DNA of 64,000 nucleotides from Rhipidocladum racemiflorum (taxonomy: Eukaryota > Streptophyta > Magnoliopsida > Poales > Poaceae). The notes beneath the pieces are model-generated. The model saw only the letters and a program-made list of their open reading frames with translations, had not been told where the DNA came from and did no database searches. The DNA is taken from assembly GCA_036346355.1 (NCBI GenBank), contig JAYEVF010000047.1:248001-312000 (forward strand). Reading direction: 5' to 3'. A program made the translations under genes and the position numbers. This document shows, piece after piece, positions 1-9,872 of the stretch; position 1 is the first letter of the stretch, and each line of letters starts with the position of its first letter.

Positions 1-315
1 GTCATCACCAAGATGGTCACAACCAAGTGTTGCTGCAATTATATCAACTGCATGGCTTCATCGACCCCCACCTTGGCCAGGACCATTAAGTTGGTGACAC
101 TTCACGGCATCCTCTACTTCGTATACAACTACTACGATGGCTCCATCTGCATGGCTTTATCGACCCCCACCTTGGCCATCCTTCAACATCTTCGTCGGTT
201 TAAGGACCATTGACTCAAGCTCGAGCCCGTCAACTCAATTATCAGATCTAAAGCCATACTTGGGTGAAGATGATGAACTTGACTCGAGGACGACTCAAAT
301 GCAAGAAGGGGAGGA
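1..315 (+). pseudogene. 3' internal part of a non-autonomous CRM element
   Basis: This stretch matches, by eye, the internal sequence just before the LTR in the copy at 7170-7477. It encodes the Pro/Trp-rich segment (HRPPPWPS type) and the acidic segment KPYLGEDDEL that precedes the polypurine tract and LTR of this family. An open frame from 137 to 580 runs across the LTR boundary, as CRM polyproteins do. No pol domain is present. The element is cut by the window edge on the left. Assignment to the gag-only CRM family rests on its similarity to the more complete copies at 6213-7781 and 41362-45760. Confidence 0.75.
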
Positions 316-536
316 TGATGAGGACATCACTACCATGGATACGGCCATGCCTACAAACCCAATTGAAACCAACAATGTAATACAAGGGCCAATTACTCGA
401 GCTCGCGCATGTCAATTCAATTACCAGGTGAATGCGTTCCTCAGGTTGCATACAAATAATTTAATGAATGGAATGCTATTTAATCCTTGTGATGATTTTA
501 TTGTCCTTAGGAACCAAGGAGAAGGACTCCCAAACT
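316..536 (+). repeat. CRM LTR fragment (5' part)
   Basis: It begins with TGATGAGGACATC directly after a purine-rich tract and carries the CR-type tail (GPITRARA). It matches the first 220 bp of the LTR at 7478-8400. It stops where a new sequence opening TGTAACACCCC begins, so it was interrupted or truncated by that insertion; the remainder of this LTR is not found further on. Confidence 0.8.
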
Positions 537-1004
537 GTAACACCCCGGCATTTAATATGCCCGAATGCTACCAAACATAGACTAAATAACACCTAAATAC
601 CAAGAATTTAGCTAAATTACAGCAAAGGAACAAATGCTAATACTGAAAATTTCGGCAGCATCTCCTTTGTTTTCCCATGATTCGGAGCAACAACAAAGTA
701 TCACAAGTTATATCATAATGGAAAGCATCTGAAACAGCAATAACATGTGACATAGCAACAATATAAGTCCAGGATAAAGCATTCAACCACTTCATGAGCT
801 AAACGAATCAAATAGTAAGACCGAGCACACAGTTAAGCAATTCTCCAAGTTTCATGGCAATACTTTCATTATCATGACTCCAAGTGATAACATTGTCTAA
901 TTTGTGTGGAGCTACGTGTAGATGTGTAGCTAAACCCTTTTTCCCGCATGCCGGTTTCATGGTACCTAAGAAAAACAACATAAACATAAGCGTGAGTTCA
1001 TCAC
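537..1004 (-). repeat. LTR fragment opening TGTAACACCCC (unrelated LTR element)
   Basis: The sequence starts TGTAACACCCC, the reverse complement of a common Ty3 LTR 3' end (GGGGTGTTACA). It shares short landmarks with the start of the element at 62651, such as a TTCGRCAGCAT stretch and an ATAACATG block. It is AT-rich with no coding content. The right border is inferred: from about 1005 the Tat reverse transcriptase frame begins without its upstream catalytic part. Lineage (Tekay/Del-like) is a guess. Confidence 0.5.
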
Positions 1005-1799
1005 TCAGGATCATTGAAGATTTGGAGGAAACCTTCGCCAACCTCCGGAAGGACGGACTGAAACTTAACCCCGAGAAATGCGTGTTCGGGGTGCCTTCCG
1101 GTAAATTGTTAGGGTTCCTCGTATCCAGTCGTGGGATCGAGGTTAACCCCGACAAGATAGCAGCAATTGAGCATATGAAGCCGCCCACTCGACTCAAGCA
1201 AGCTCAGTGCTTGGCGGGTCGATTGGCCTCCCTCGGGCGTTTCATCGCCCGGTTGGGAGAAAGAAGTTTGCCTCAGTTCAAGCTGCTCAAGAAGACTAAC
1301 CGTTTCGAGTGGACGGAGGAAGCTCAACAGGCCTTTGAAGACCTAAAGCAGTACCTCTCCTCACCGCCAGTACTGGTCGCCCCACAGCCTGGCGAGCAGT
1401 TGCTTTTGTACATAGCTGCCACCCCTGCGGTGGTAAGCGCTGTGCTGGTGGCGGAGAGGAGTAATGTTCAGAAGCCGGTTTACTTTGTCAGCAAGGTGCT
1501 GCACGATGCGGAAACTCGATATCCGCAGGCCCAGAAGATGCTATATGCTGTCCTGGTGGCATCCAGGAAGCTACACCATTACTTTCAGGGGCGAGAGGTG
1601 GTGGTCGTTACGGCCTACCCGTTGAGGGAGATTCTCCACAACCAGGAAGCGGAGGGACGTATCGCCAAGTGGTCGGTGGAGCTTGGGGAGTTCTGCCTCA
1701 AGTTTGTCCCCCGCACCGCCATCAAGAGTCAAAAATTGGTTGAGTACGCTATGAATGGACTCCTGCCGCCTCGGAGAGTGAAGAAGACCCCGTGCCTTC
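1005..1799 (+). pseudogene. Tat-lineage Ty3 RT C-terminus and RNase H fragment
   Basis: The frame (open 884-1894) reads the distal reverse transcriptase with GLKLNPEKCVFG and LLGFLVSSRGIEVNPDKI, the thumb/connection, then an RNase H with the conserved YFVSKVLHDAETRYPQ region. These are typical of the Tat/Athila group. The catalytic palm (YxDD) lies upstream and is missing. Reading is broken at 1799 by the composite insertion 1800-2987 and resumes with the second RNase H at 2993. At the reconstructed join the frames differ by one base, so the host copy was already or has since become defective. Confidence 0.85.
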
Positions 1800-2055
1800 T
1801 GATGCATCCCTCCCGGGTGCGCACCGTGCCCTTCGCGGCCCAGCCGTATGGCGCACGTGCCTCGCCCAGCGAGCGGACTGCCCAACTAGCCTAGGGGTGT
1901 GGGCATTGGACCACGAGAGAAATACAAACCTTGGCTGCCATAGCCAGGCCATAAGAGTCCCATGTGGCCCCCAAAAGACTAGCTTGATGGGGGGAGGGTT
2001 GCTCTCCCTTTTAAGGTGGTATTCTCTCCCCTCCACAAGCAAGGTGGTAATATCA
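1800..2055 (-). repeat. 256-bp TRIM-like LTR
   Basis: On the minus strand it starts TGATATTACCACC and ends GGATGCATCA. A second copy of exactly the same length lies at 34848-35103, where it is flanked by a GGTGG duplication, which fixes the ends. There is no coding content. Size, TG...CA ends and 5-bp duplications fit an LTR of a TRIM/SMART-type short retroelement. Confidence 0.7.
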
Positions 2056-2095
2056 TTCTCACCCTCTTGTTTTGGGACCTAGCTCTGATACCAAA
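2056..2095 (-). other. Primer binding site and purine tract of a TRIM-like element
   Basis: The minus strand reads TGGTATCAGAGC (2093-2082), complementary to the 3' end of initiator tRNA-Met, then a purine-rich tract (AAACAAGAGGGTGAGAA) directly before the 256-bp LTR. Forty bases containing only a primer site and a polypurine tract is the expected internal region of a TRIM. CRM elements here use the same primer site, so that part alone does not discriminate. Confidence 0.65.
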
Positions 2096-2987
2096 TGATG
2101 TGCACACGGGTGCCCGATCTTTCGGTGAGGGGATAACTTCGATTTGGCGGAGAATGACTTTGACGATCCGGCTACGAATCATGCAAGGATAAGTGCCCGC
2201 AATCGCTAAACCACTCTCCTAACCGTTATCAACCATGCCAAGACACGGATGACCTGACCACGAAGGTCTGTTCTTGCAAGCAACCGAAGAACTAGTAAGA
2301 ACAAGAATAAAGCACACACATGAACTGAGGTTCTGAACTTGTTTACTGCTGCTCTAGCCGAGTCAGGAGAACAAGGTTAAAGTTCCACACATGGTGGCAA
2401 CTAAACTTAACAAAACCTAAGAAAAATAAGATGGATCTGGTCCAAGATACATATACCCACGAGTTGGCTGCTAGGGGGGGTGCTTTTACACCACTTTAAG
2501 TTACATGGGAACTTAGCCCAACACTATTGGTGGCGCAGCAACCGAAGAGTCTGAGACAGCCGGAGTGTTTTGCTTGCTGTGATTGAATCGCGTGGAATTT
2601 TAAAGTGGGGGCCGGATCCATTGAAAAGCGGATGAAATTATCTTTTGATCAAGTACTCACATGCCCCAATCAGAGTCCGTTTGCATTTTCTATGAGCGTT
2701 TAAAGTCAGACTGGTCATTGGAGGCCGAGCTGAAACCTTTCGCATTCCCATATTGCTTTATGACTTGTGTTGGCAGATTAATGCTCCCTTGATGATCCTT
2801 GCCCAGGTTCCTAAGCACAAGAATATTATTAAGTAGTGGTCTATTCTCCAATGTAAAATTATGCAACCCGAGAAACGAGTTCACCTGTTGATTTAGCTGT
2901 CGTGCACGTGCCCTTGTGATAGGACCTTGCATAGGGGATGGTGGAGTTGAGGTCATGCGTGCATCCGGTATAGTGATGTCCTCATCA
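2096..2987 (-). repeat. CRM LTR, divergent variant
   Basis: The minus strand opens TGATGAGGACATC at 2987 and ends GTGTGCACATCA at 2096. It carries the CR-type tail GPITRARARQL in frame on the minus strand (ORF 2690-2956) and the conserved LTR 3' region (CGATCTTTCGGTGAG type on the plus strand). It differs clearly from the other CRM LTRs in the window and represents a fourth variant. Confidence 0.8.
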
Positions 2988-3992
2988 CCTTCCCCCTGGA
3001 TGCTATTCTTCGATGGCTCCTTCAGGCTGGAAGGCGTCGGGGCTGGGGTGGTCTGATCGCCCCAACCGGGGACGTCCTCCGGTACGTAGTCGTCCTTGAC
3101 TTCAAGGCCACTAACAACATTGCAGAATATGAAGGGCTACTAGCAGGTTTGCGCGCCGCTGCAGCTTTGGGAATTCAACGCCTTCAAGTCAAGGGAGAAG
3201 AGGCTGGTGATTAACCAGGTGCGCAAGGAATTCCAATACTCCTACCCGGTCATGGACGCCTACCTGTCGGAAGTTCGGAGATTGGAGCACCGCTTCGATG
3301 CACTGGGTTTTACCCATATCCCTCGGCAAGACAACCATCTGGCGGACGAGCTGTCTCAGCTCGCTTCGTCCAGATCGGTTATTCCAACTGGAGTCTTTGA
3401 GGAAAGATTATCTCAGTCGTCCGTTGTAATCCCCAGCGAGGGTGGAAACGACGTTGAGAGTCCGGTTGAAGAACTCCTGGGGAAGTCCCCTCGACCGTCC
3501 GTTGTAGCCCCTAAACAAGGTAGGAGCAGTGGGGCGTGTCCGGTAGGGGCCTTCGAAGGAGGATCTTTGCTTGCTACCACCATTGCACCTGAACAAGGCA
3601 CGCGCGGTGGTACAGCTCCGACCCAAGACCTCGTGCGAGGACCTTGTTGGTCGTCTGTCGTAGCCCCTGAACAAGGTAGAAATGACAGTGTTTTTTTGGT
3701 TGGGGCCCTCGGAGGAGGACCCACGCGACTGTCCGACGCCGCCCCTGTCCCCGGGGGCCGCGGGAAGGTGTTCTTCCGGTCGAGGGCTGCAAAGGGTGTC
3801 CACCTCGATCGTCCATTGTCGCCCCCAGGTTTGATGGGGACAATGTGCTGGTGTCTTAGCCCCCGATGTCGAAGTGCGGCGAGTAGCCCCCGACATCGAG
3901 TGGCGTTCTATTCCCGACGGTGCCGAGTGGCCCGGGGCCCGCCTTTCCGGGACAGAGAGCACCGGCCCGCCACGGGCGGCGCCCGGGGAAAC
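2988..3992 (+). pseudogene. Tat-lineage second RNase H and repetitive linker
   Basis: From 2997 the frame gives an RNase H start with DGSF and VGAGVV, then NNIAEYEGLLAGL and the region up to HIPRQDNHLADELSQLA near 3350. This is the additional (archaeal-type) RNase H known from Tat elements. A stop codon follows GAGVV, and a frame shift separates it from the open frame 3207-3995. After the domain the linker carries imperfect repeats of about 80 bp, each with a VVAPEQGR-like segment (near 3417, 3497, 3576 and 3651). Integrase is absent because an inverted CRM LTR fragment replaces the rest from 3993. Confidence 0.8.
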
Positions 3993-4142
3993 TGATGTAA
4001 CACTGGGTGTCCCGATCTTTCGATGAGAATGATAACTTTCGATTTGGGTGGAGACGACTTTGACGATCCGACTACAACGTACAACGACGATGCGCCTTAG
4101 CAATCGCTAAACTAACTCCAGATGGTTATTGACCTTGCCGTG
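3993..4142 (-). repeat. CRM LTR fragment (3' end of an LTR, inverted)
   Basis: It starts TGATGTAACACTGGGTGTC on the plus strand, the reverse complement of the LTR end seen at 8400. It matches about 150 bp of that LTR and then joins directly to plus-strand gag sequence at 4143. LTR and gag in opposite orientation at one junction means a rearrangement rather than a simple insertion. Confidence 0.8.
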
Positions 4143-4311
4143 GTTTAGATGAAGGTGAAGAAGCAACAGAGCTTAAGTTCATACGTGGACTTAATCAAGA
4201 AATTCAAGATGCTCTTATTGATGAAACATATAGTTCTCTTTCAGAATTGGTTGTATGTGCTTATAGAGTTGAAAATATGCTTGCTGAATCCTTGAAAGAA
4301 TCATTAGCTTC
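4143..4311 (+). pseudogene. Non-autonomous CRM gag fragment
   Basis: It encodes EGEEATELKFIRGLNQEIQ and the following SELVVCAYRVENMLAES segment, matching the middle of the 597-codon gag on the minus strand at 42485-44278. The frame is split at 4311 by the insertion 4312-6212 and resumes at 6213 with FEAPIVAPSFVANILQ. The 5' half of gag is absent here. Confidence 0.85.
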
Positions 4312-6212
4312 TGTAGGACCGAATATAGCAATCAGAGGGGGTGAATGATTGTGCGGAAGCTAAAACCAAATTCTTGATCTATTAAAAGTTTACCCCAAAA
4401 TAGAACCAAATAATTGCCTCGTTTTCGAAAAAAAAAACAGAATGATAGAGGTTTGGTAAAACGCGAATTCCCGGAGATCCAACCGTCCGATCGATCTGAA
4501 ATTTGGACACAGGAAACTAGATTCCAATAGGAATCAAACCCAAAAAGAATCAGCTCAATCGGACTTACGGATCAAAAGTTATGACCTTCGCAAGCTTACT
4601 GTTCCAGAAGATGGCGAGAATAAATCTAACTAGAATTGTAGCTTGCCGAAAGATTTGATGAACTTGATCTTTATTTCTCCTTTCTTTTGTCTAAAATACT
4701 CCAAACAAAAGAGTACAACCCTAAAACTTGCTCAAAGCTTGATTGCCTTCAACAGGAGGCAACCCCTCTATTTAAAGAAGGCAAACACACCTAATCCTAG
4801 AAGGAGTCCTAATCCTAGAAGGATTCCTAATCCTAAAAGGATTCCCACTCCTAATCCTAGAAAGAGCATGTATTCAACACAACTCCACTTGGCCCAACCT
4901 GGCCGAGTACAACTCTTGCACGCGTATGGCAACCCTACCATACTCACGTGACTAACACTTTGCACGCGAATGACCTCATGCCATTCTCACGTGACTAACC
5001 ATTCTTCATGTGCACCATTCTCTTAGCCCGAACGTCCCGCATGACATCCTTGACCACCAAGACCTCAGTTCCCCCTGAACCTAGTCCCGAACCTCAGTTC
5101 CTCCATGAACCTAGTTCCAGTCCCGTCATCGACCACATTCGCCCTCGAGCAATACCTGCACATGAACAAACCACAAAACGATTCCGAGCACAAGTCCGCG
5201 ACTTGACTCAACTTTACTCCATGCAAGTACTCACACGAGCATTGCATAAAATCCATTTCAGACAAGCATCATAAAATTCTCACAAATTTCATAATCTCAA
5301 AGTCAAACCAAAAACTCAATTCCAAATTTGCTCAAAACCCTAATCGAGCAAAAACGCATTCACGACGGACCAAAAAATATGGTCCGGCGTACACATGAAA
5401 AAGTCACTCAAAAAACCATTCACGACGGACCAAAAAATTTGGTCCGGCGTACATGTAAAACTTACTGTTTTTAAGAACTTGGTCCCGAGCAAAAAACCTT
5501 CAGAAGCACATTTACGACATACCAAAAATTTGGTCTGTCGTTCATGGAAAAAACGAGGTCGCCAAAAGCATGTGTATGACAGACCAAAAAATTTGGTTTG
5601 TCATACATGGGAAAAACGAGGTCGCCAAAAGCATGTGTATGACAGACCAAAAAATTTGGTTTGTCATACATGGGAAAAACGAGGTCGCCAAAAGCATGTG
5701 TATGACAGACCAAAAAATTTGGTTTGTCATACATGGGAAAAACGAGGTCGCCAAAAGCATGTGTATGACAGACCAAAAAATTTGGTTTGTCATACATGGG
5801 ACAAACAAGGTCGCCAGCATGTGTATGACAGACCAAAAAATTTGGTTTGTCATACATGGGAAAAACGCGATTTCTTGAACAAGCGTAAAAGCATCAAAAT
5901 CACGTTTATGACAGACCAAAAAGTTTGGTCCGTCATACATGCGAAACTCACTGTTTTTGGATGTTTGGTCTGGCGCAAATGCAAAGTCTCTGTTTTTGGA
6001 TGTTTGAATGTTTGGTCCTTCATGCAAGCAATTTTGCAAGATTAATCCTAACCAATTTTTCAGCACATGATTTCACAGAAACCAAAAATAAATCTTTTTG
6101 AATTCTCAAACGGGTTTCAAAACTTTTTCAAATAACAAATTGATTTCAAATCTTTTCAAATATTCAAATACTCATCATCAAAATCAAATGGATCAAAAAC
6201 AATGATCCTTCA
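4312..6212 (+). mobile_element. 1.9-kb solo-LTR-like insertion with palindromic repeats
   Basis: The insert starts TGTAGGACCG and ends CCTTCA, splitting a gag frame whose two sides match the intact gag. Flanks are GCTTC on the left and TCTTC on the right, a 5-bp duplication with one mismatch. The early AGAGGGGGTGAATG stretch resembles the start of some long copia LTRs. There is no protein domain. It carries TCCTAATCCTAGAAGGA-type short repeats at 4795-4865 and a palindromic 63-bp array at 5349-5942. Strand and superfamily are uncertain. Confidence 0.6.
5349..5942. repeat. Palindromic tandem repeat, 63-bp unit
   Basis: Each unit holds a near-perfect palindrome: GTATGACAGACCAAA then TTTGGTTTGTCATAC around an AAATTT centre. 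The sequence TCATACATGGG recurs at 5601, 5664, 5727, 5790 and 5850, so the period is 63, 63, 63 and 60 bp. More diverged palindromes lie at about 5349, 5409, 5510 and 5905. Because 63 is a multiple of three, open frames appear on both strands; these are by-products, not genes. Confidence 0.9.
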
Positions 6213-7781
6213 TCTTCATTTGAGGCGCCCATTGTTGCGCCTTCTTTTGTAGCTAACATTTTGCAGAAAAGTGAGCACCATCGAGAGAATGATGTAGAAG
6301 AGCATAGGGAGAAAGAAACTATCAGTACCCCATGTATATGTGAAGAGATAATAGTTGAAGAAACACCTACAACAGCTGATGAGAACTTACAAGGTAATGT
6401 AAAAGGTATGGACTTTACACATGGAGAAAATAATTTTGAAGAGCTAAAACTATCCACAAATCATGCTATCGTAGAGCAACTAACAGTGGAACCAATTGCT
6501 GATTTTGCTTTGTTACAAGATGATTTGCTTGCTATTTCTTGTGATAAAGAAGAGTTGTGTGATAATACTTCACTTATGTCCATGACACAACTAGCAAATG
6601 GACATGTCACTTTTGTTAACACACTAGACACTTTTGCTGAAAATAAACATGTCATTCACATCACAAGCGAAAATGATGAGTTGAAATTGATGTCTTCTTT
6701 ATATACATTAGGCTACATTGAATTTGATGTTCCGTGTGATCTAAATTATTTAGAGGAGAGCCTTTTGTACATTCTGATTTGTCATGGTTATCGTGGAAAT
6801 ATCTTTTATGTTATTGGCAAAAATAGTGAGAAAGGAGAGTATAAAGCACATCGAGTTTACATTTGTTCAGATTTTAAACCTCCGTTTGCAATGCAACAAT
6901 GTCATCAATTTAATAATTGCCATATCACTAATCATGTCAGACCAAGTACATTTGGTTCCATTCACAAGTCACATGATAGTTTTCAAGAAAGGGAGAATAC
7001 GGTTGATAGAAATTTTCGATCCATTGATTTCATTGCAAATGTGCATATTGCTTTGTTTCCTGTCATTACTAACATTTCGCAGGACAATATGATGGAGTCG
7101 AGGACGACTCCACTTCAAGAAAGGGAGGATGATGAGACCATGCTCATCATGGACAGAACTAACACTGCATACATATGGTCATCACCAAGTGTTGCTGCAA
7201 TTATATCAACCGCATGGTTTCATCGACCCCCACCTTGGCCAGGACCATTAAGTTGGCGACACTTCACGGCATCCTCTACTTCATATACATCTACTACGAT
7301 GGCTCAATCTGCATGGCTTTATCGGCCCCCACCTTGGCCATCCTTCTACATCTTCATCGGTTCAAGGACCATTGACCCGAGCTCGAGCCCGTCAACTCAA
7401 TTATCAGATATAAAGCCATACTTGGGAGAAGATGATGAACTTGAGTCGAGGACGACTCAAATGCAAGAAGGGGAGGATGATGAGGACATCACTACCATGG
7501 ATACGGCCATGCCTACAAACCCAATTGAAACCAATAATGTAATACAAGGGCCAATTACTCGAGCTCGCGCACGTCAATTCGATTGCCAGGTGAATGCGCT
7601 CCTCGGGTTGCATAAAAATAATTTAATGAATGGAATGCTATTTAATCCTTGTGATGATTTTATTGTCCTTAGGAACCAAGGAGAAGGACTCCCAAAAGTC
7701 AAGCATGAAGCCAATTCTTCCGGTGGACAACTTCAACTCGGATTCAGCCTCCGGGACAGCACCAACTTAAAACGACCATAA
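6213..7781 (+). pseudogene. gag-CR fusion ORF of a non-autonomous CRM element (5' truncated)
   Basis: An open frame of 506 codons (6261-7781) continues the gag interrupted at 4311. It carries the acidic Gag C-terminal region (ENDVEEHREKET, then repeated Asp/Glu-rich stretches), a Pro/Trp-rich part, KPYLGEDDEL, and then enters the LTR at 7478 to end in the CR-type tail GPITRARARQF and a QLGFSLRDSTNLKRP-like C-terminus. Protease, RT, RNase H and integrase are all absent, so Gag leads straight to the tail normally found at the integrase C-terminus. Non-autonomous CRM relatives with lost pol are known in rice (noaCRR). The N-terminal half of Gag is missing here. Confidence 0.8.
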
Positions 7782-8400
7782 CTTTTGATCCGCAAGGGTG
7801 TTTGGGGTCTATGAGTACTGGTTTGAAAGGTTTCGATGTCCTCTTTCGAACGAATCTGGCCCCACCTCCAAATTCCTTACGAGTCAATGGGAATCTGCAA
7901 AACAAGTTCGGTCTTCTTTCCAAATCCGAGTTAAACTAGGAATAGGAGTCCTACTCGGCCATGGAGTTATTTTGGACGCCCCAGGCCTGGTTTTGGCCTC
8001 CTATTTCTCCTATAAATAGCTAGGGAGTCCCCCAAAATAACTTGGGTTTTGGTTATTTGATAGTTTAGCCTTTTGCTACTATTTGAGTCTTTTAGACGTG
8101 CTCAACGGCCGCCTAACAAGCTCCTTGTATCGGAACCCCAACTTTTCAATATTTCATCTATATTTGCAATTTTTGATTGCTTTTGCCTTGTTCTTGCTTG
8201 TTCTTCGATTGCTTGCAGGAATTGATCTTCGTGATCAGGTTGATCGTGCTCACGGCAAGGTCAATAACCATTTGGAGTTGGTTTAGCGATTGCTAAGGCG
8301 CATCGTCGTTGTACGTTGTAGTCGGATCGTCAAAGTCGTCTCCACCCAAATCGAAGGTTATCATTCTCATCGAAAGATCGGGACACCCAGTGTTACATCA
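7478..8400 (+). repeat. CRM LTR, complete (923 bp)
   Basis: It runs from TGATGAGGACATC, directly after a purine tract, to GTGTTACATCA, followed two bases later by the primer site. It lies between a gag 3' end on the left and a gag 5' leader on the right, so one LTR is shared by two internal regions. A TATAAATAG box is at 8011. It closely resembles the LTRs at 39962-40885 and 41362-42284. Confidence 0.9.
8011..8018 (+). promoter_or_regulatory. LTR TATA box
   Basis: TATAAATA sits 534 bp into the LTR, at the place expected for the U3/R boundary. The same box occurs at the matching place in the solo LTR (40496-40503) and in both LTRs of element C (50058 and 57020). Confidence 0.6.
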
Positions 8401-8402
8401 AG

Positions 8403-8414
8403 TGGTATCAGAGC
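8403..8414 (+). other. Primer binding site, initiator tRNA-Met
   Basis: TGGTATCAGAGC begins two bases after the LTR end and is complementary to the 3' end of plant initiator tRNA-Met. It marks the start of a second internal region, which makes this an internal-LTR-internal arrangement. Confidence 0.85.
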
Positions 8415-9602
8415 TTCAGTTGATCGGTGAGAATATCAGTGCCTTATGTTAGTTTTTGATTTCTGTCCTAAATTGAAAACTACTCCACAAAAATTCAACC
8501 TTTAGTTTCAATCTGTTATTTTAGTGAGTTTTGTTAGGTTTTGATCCATTAGTGTCCATGTTTTAGTTGTTGATCTTTTTTTTCCTTCGCGTAGCTTCAA
8601 TCCTTCGATTCTGTCCAATTTGGTATTTCGAGCATAACTTTGACAAACGAATTCGGATTTTTGTGTTCTTGCACTCTATTGAAAGCTGAGGATATAAGCT
8701 TCAATTCCTTCCACAGTCAACCAATCAAATTCGGTGATCTTCAAACATTAATCTAGGCAACAAGTTTGCTGCCCTAGAAAAACATCGGTACACCTACCTT
8801 TGGGAACCAATTCATCCTTTGTGAACACTTTGATCCTATTTGAGACTAGCTTGTTGATATTGCTTAGGGCTGCTCTATTTGATACATTGCATAATCTTCA
8901 GTTATCATATCATATTATATTGTGACACCCAGTTAGGGATTCAAAAACTTTGTTCATACTAGTGTTGGCCGAAAGTCACCAAAAGAAAGAAAAGAGAGAG
9001 CCAAAAGGCCAAAAAAGGAAAAGAAAAAAAATTGTGGTCGGTCGCACTACATTGAGCAAAACCCTAATTTTTGTTCGTTACTTTTATATTGTGCAATTTA
9101 TTGATTAGTGAGCAATCTTGTGCCCTTTTTACATTCTCAAAGCAATAAGTTAGCGTCTCTCTACGACATATGCAATAGAGCTTTTGGTGCATCACTTATA
9201 TTTTATAGCTCATTCCTTGATTGCATAAGTGCCATTATCTTTGCGTGTGTGTTGCCTTCAAATTCACTTATATCTTTGAGATCGGCAACTAGGGCTTGTG
9301 AATTCTAGTTTGGATCATTACTTATCATTACAATAACTAGAATTATCAGATTGCATAGGAAATAAATATTGCCTATCCAAGCTCCACATCCAACCTCGTA
9401 CATTTGTTCGGTCCCTTTGCAATCGCTTATCCAAGCTTCGGAGAACTTTTGACCACGCCAACGGCCGACAACACCTGCTGCAATGTAAGAACTTGTAAGA
9501 GCTTTGGTGATAGGCATCAGTGTTGAGAGACTTGCCACCACCTCCTAGTAGATGATAGGAACATTATACTTGTGATTTTGTTTTCTTGTCGTCTACTAAC
9601 CC
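8415..9602 (+). other. 5' leader of a non-autonomous CRM element
   Basis: About 1.2 kb of untranslated leader lies between the primer site and the gag start. It matches, in reverse complement, the leader at 44279-45477 of the minus-strand element. A purine-rich stretch lies at 8980-9030. No supported coding frame is present; short open frames in it are not conserved features. Confidence 0.7.
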
Positions 9603-9872
9603 ATGTCTGGTGACAAGGGCTCCCTGCATCACTCTCCTCGCACCAAGGGAATTGTTGCTCACTCTGAGCTTAGGTCATCGCAATAGAACCTTCTCAGATC
9701 CATCGAGGTCGCACAAGGGATCGCTAAAACTACACTTACTATTATTTTGTATAGACTTGATACGCTTGTAGGAACTTCCCCAGGAACTTCCAGTCCTCTG
9801 CCTCGTCTTCCAAGCAACAAAAATGGCGTACTACATGCTCAGGTACATGTTGATGATGATCCCCTATGTAAG
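9603..9872 (+). pseudogene. gag 5' fragment of a non-autonomous CRM element
   Basis: The ATG at 9603 begins MSGDKGSLHHS, matching the start of the gag at 44278 on the minus strand (MSGDEGSLHHS). A frame shift and stop follow within about 30 codons, then NLLRSIEVAQGIAKTTL and DTLVGTSPGTSS match the same gag. The frame ends abruptly at 9872, where satellite begins at AGTACCATTTGTCG. Most of gag is therefore deleted at the satellite boundary. Confidence 0.8.

Larger units (their letters stand above)
1800..2987 (-). mobile_element. Chimeric insertion: CRM LTR plus TRIM-like internal region and LTR
   Basis: The block is flanked by a perfect 5-bp duplication CCTTC (1795-1799 and 2988-2992) and splits a Tat element between its two RNase H domains. 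Read on the minus strand it holds a CRM-type LTR (2987-2096), then a primer binding site and a purine-rich tract in only 40 bp, then a 256-bp TRIM-like LTR (2055-1800) starting TGATATTACC and ending ATGCATCA. The two outer LTRs belong to different families, which normal reverse transcription does not give. Recombination between nested elements or template switching are both possible. Confidence 0.7.

Noticed and set aside
3408..4103. 231-codon minus-strand frame
   Set aside because: It spans a Tat linker and an inverted LTR across a junction, and is the shadow of the plus-strand linker.
4780..4870. TCCTAATCCTAGAAGGA repeats as possible telomere-like or regulatory array
   Set aside because: The unit is short, imperfect and inside an LTR-like insertion; it does not match the plant telomere unit.
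5570..5878. Regular 63-bp repeats resembling a CRISPR array
   Set aside because: The whole unit is repeated, including the spacer; there are no unique spacers, no cas genes, and the context is plant DNA.
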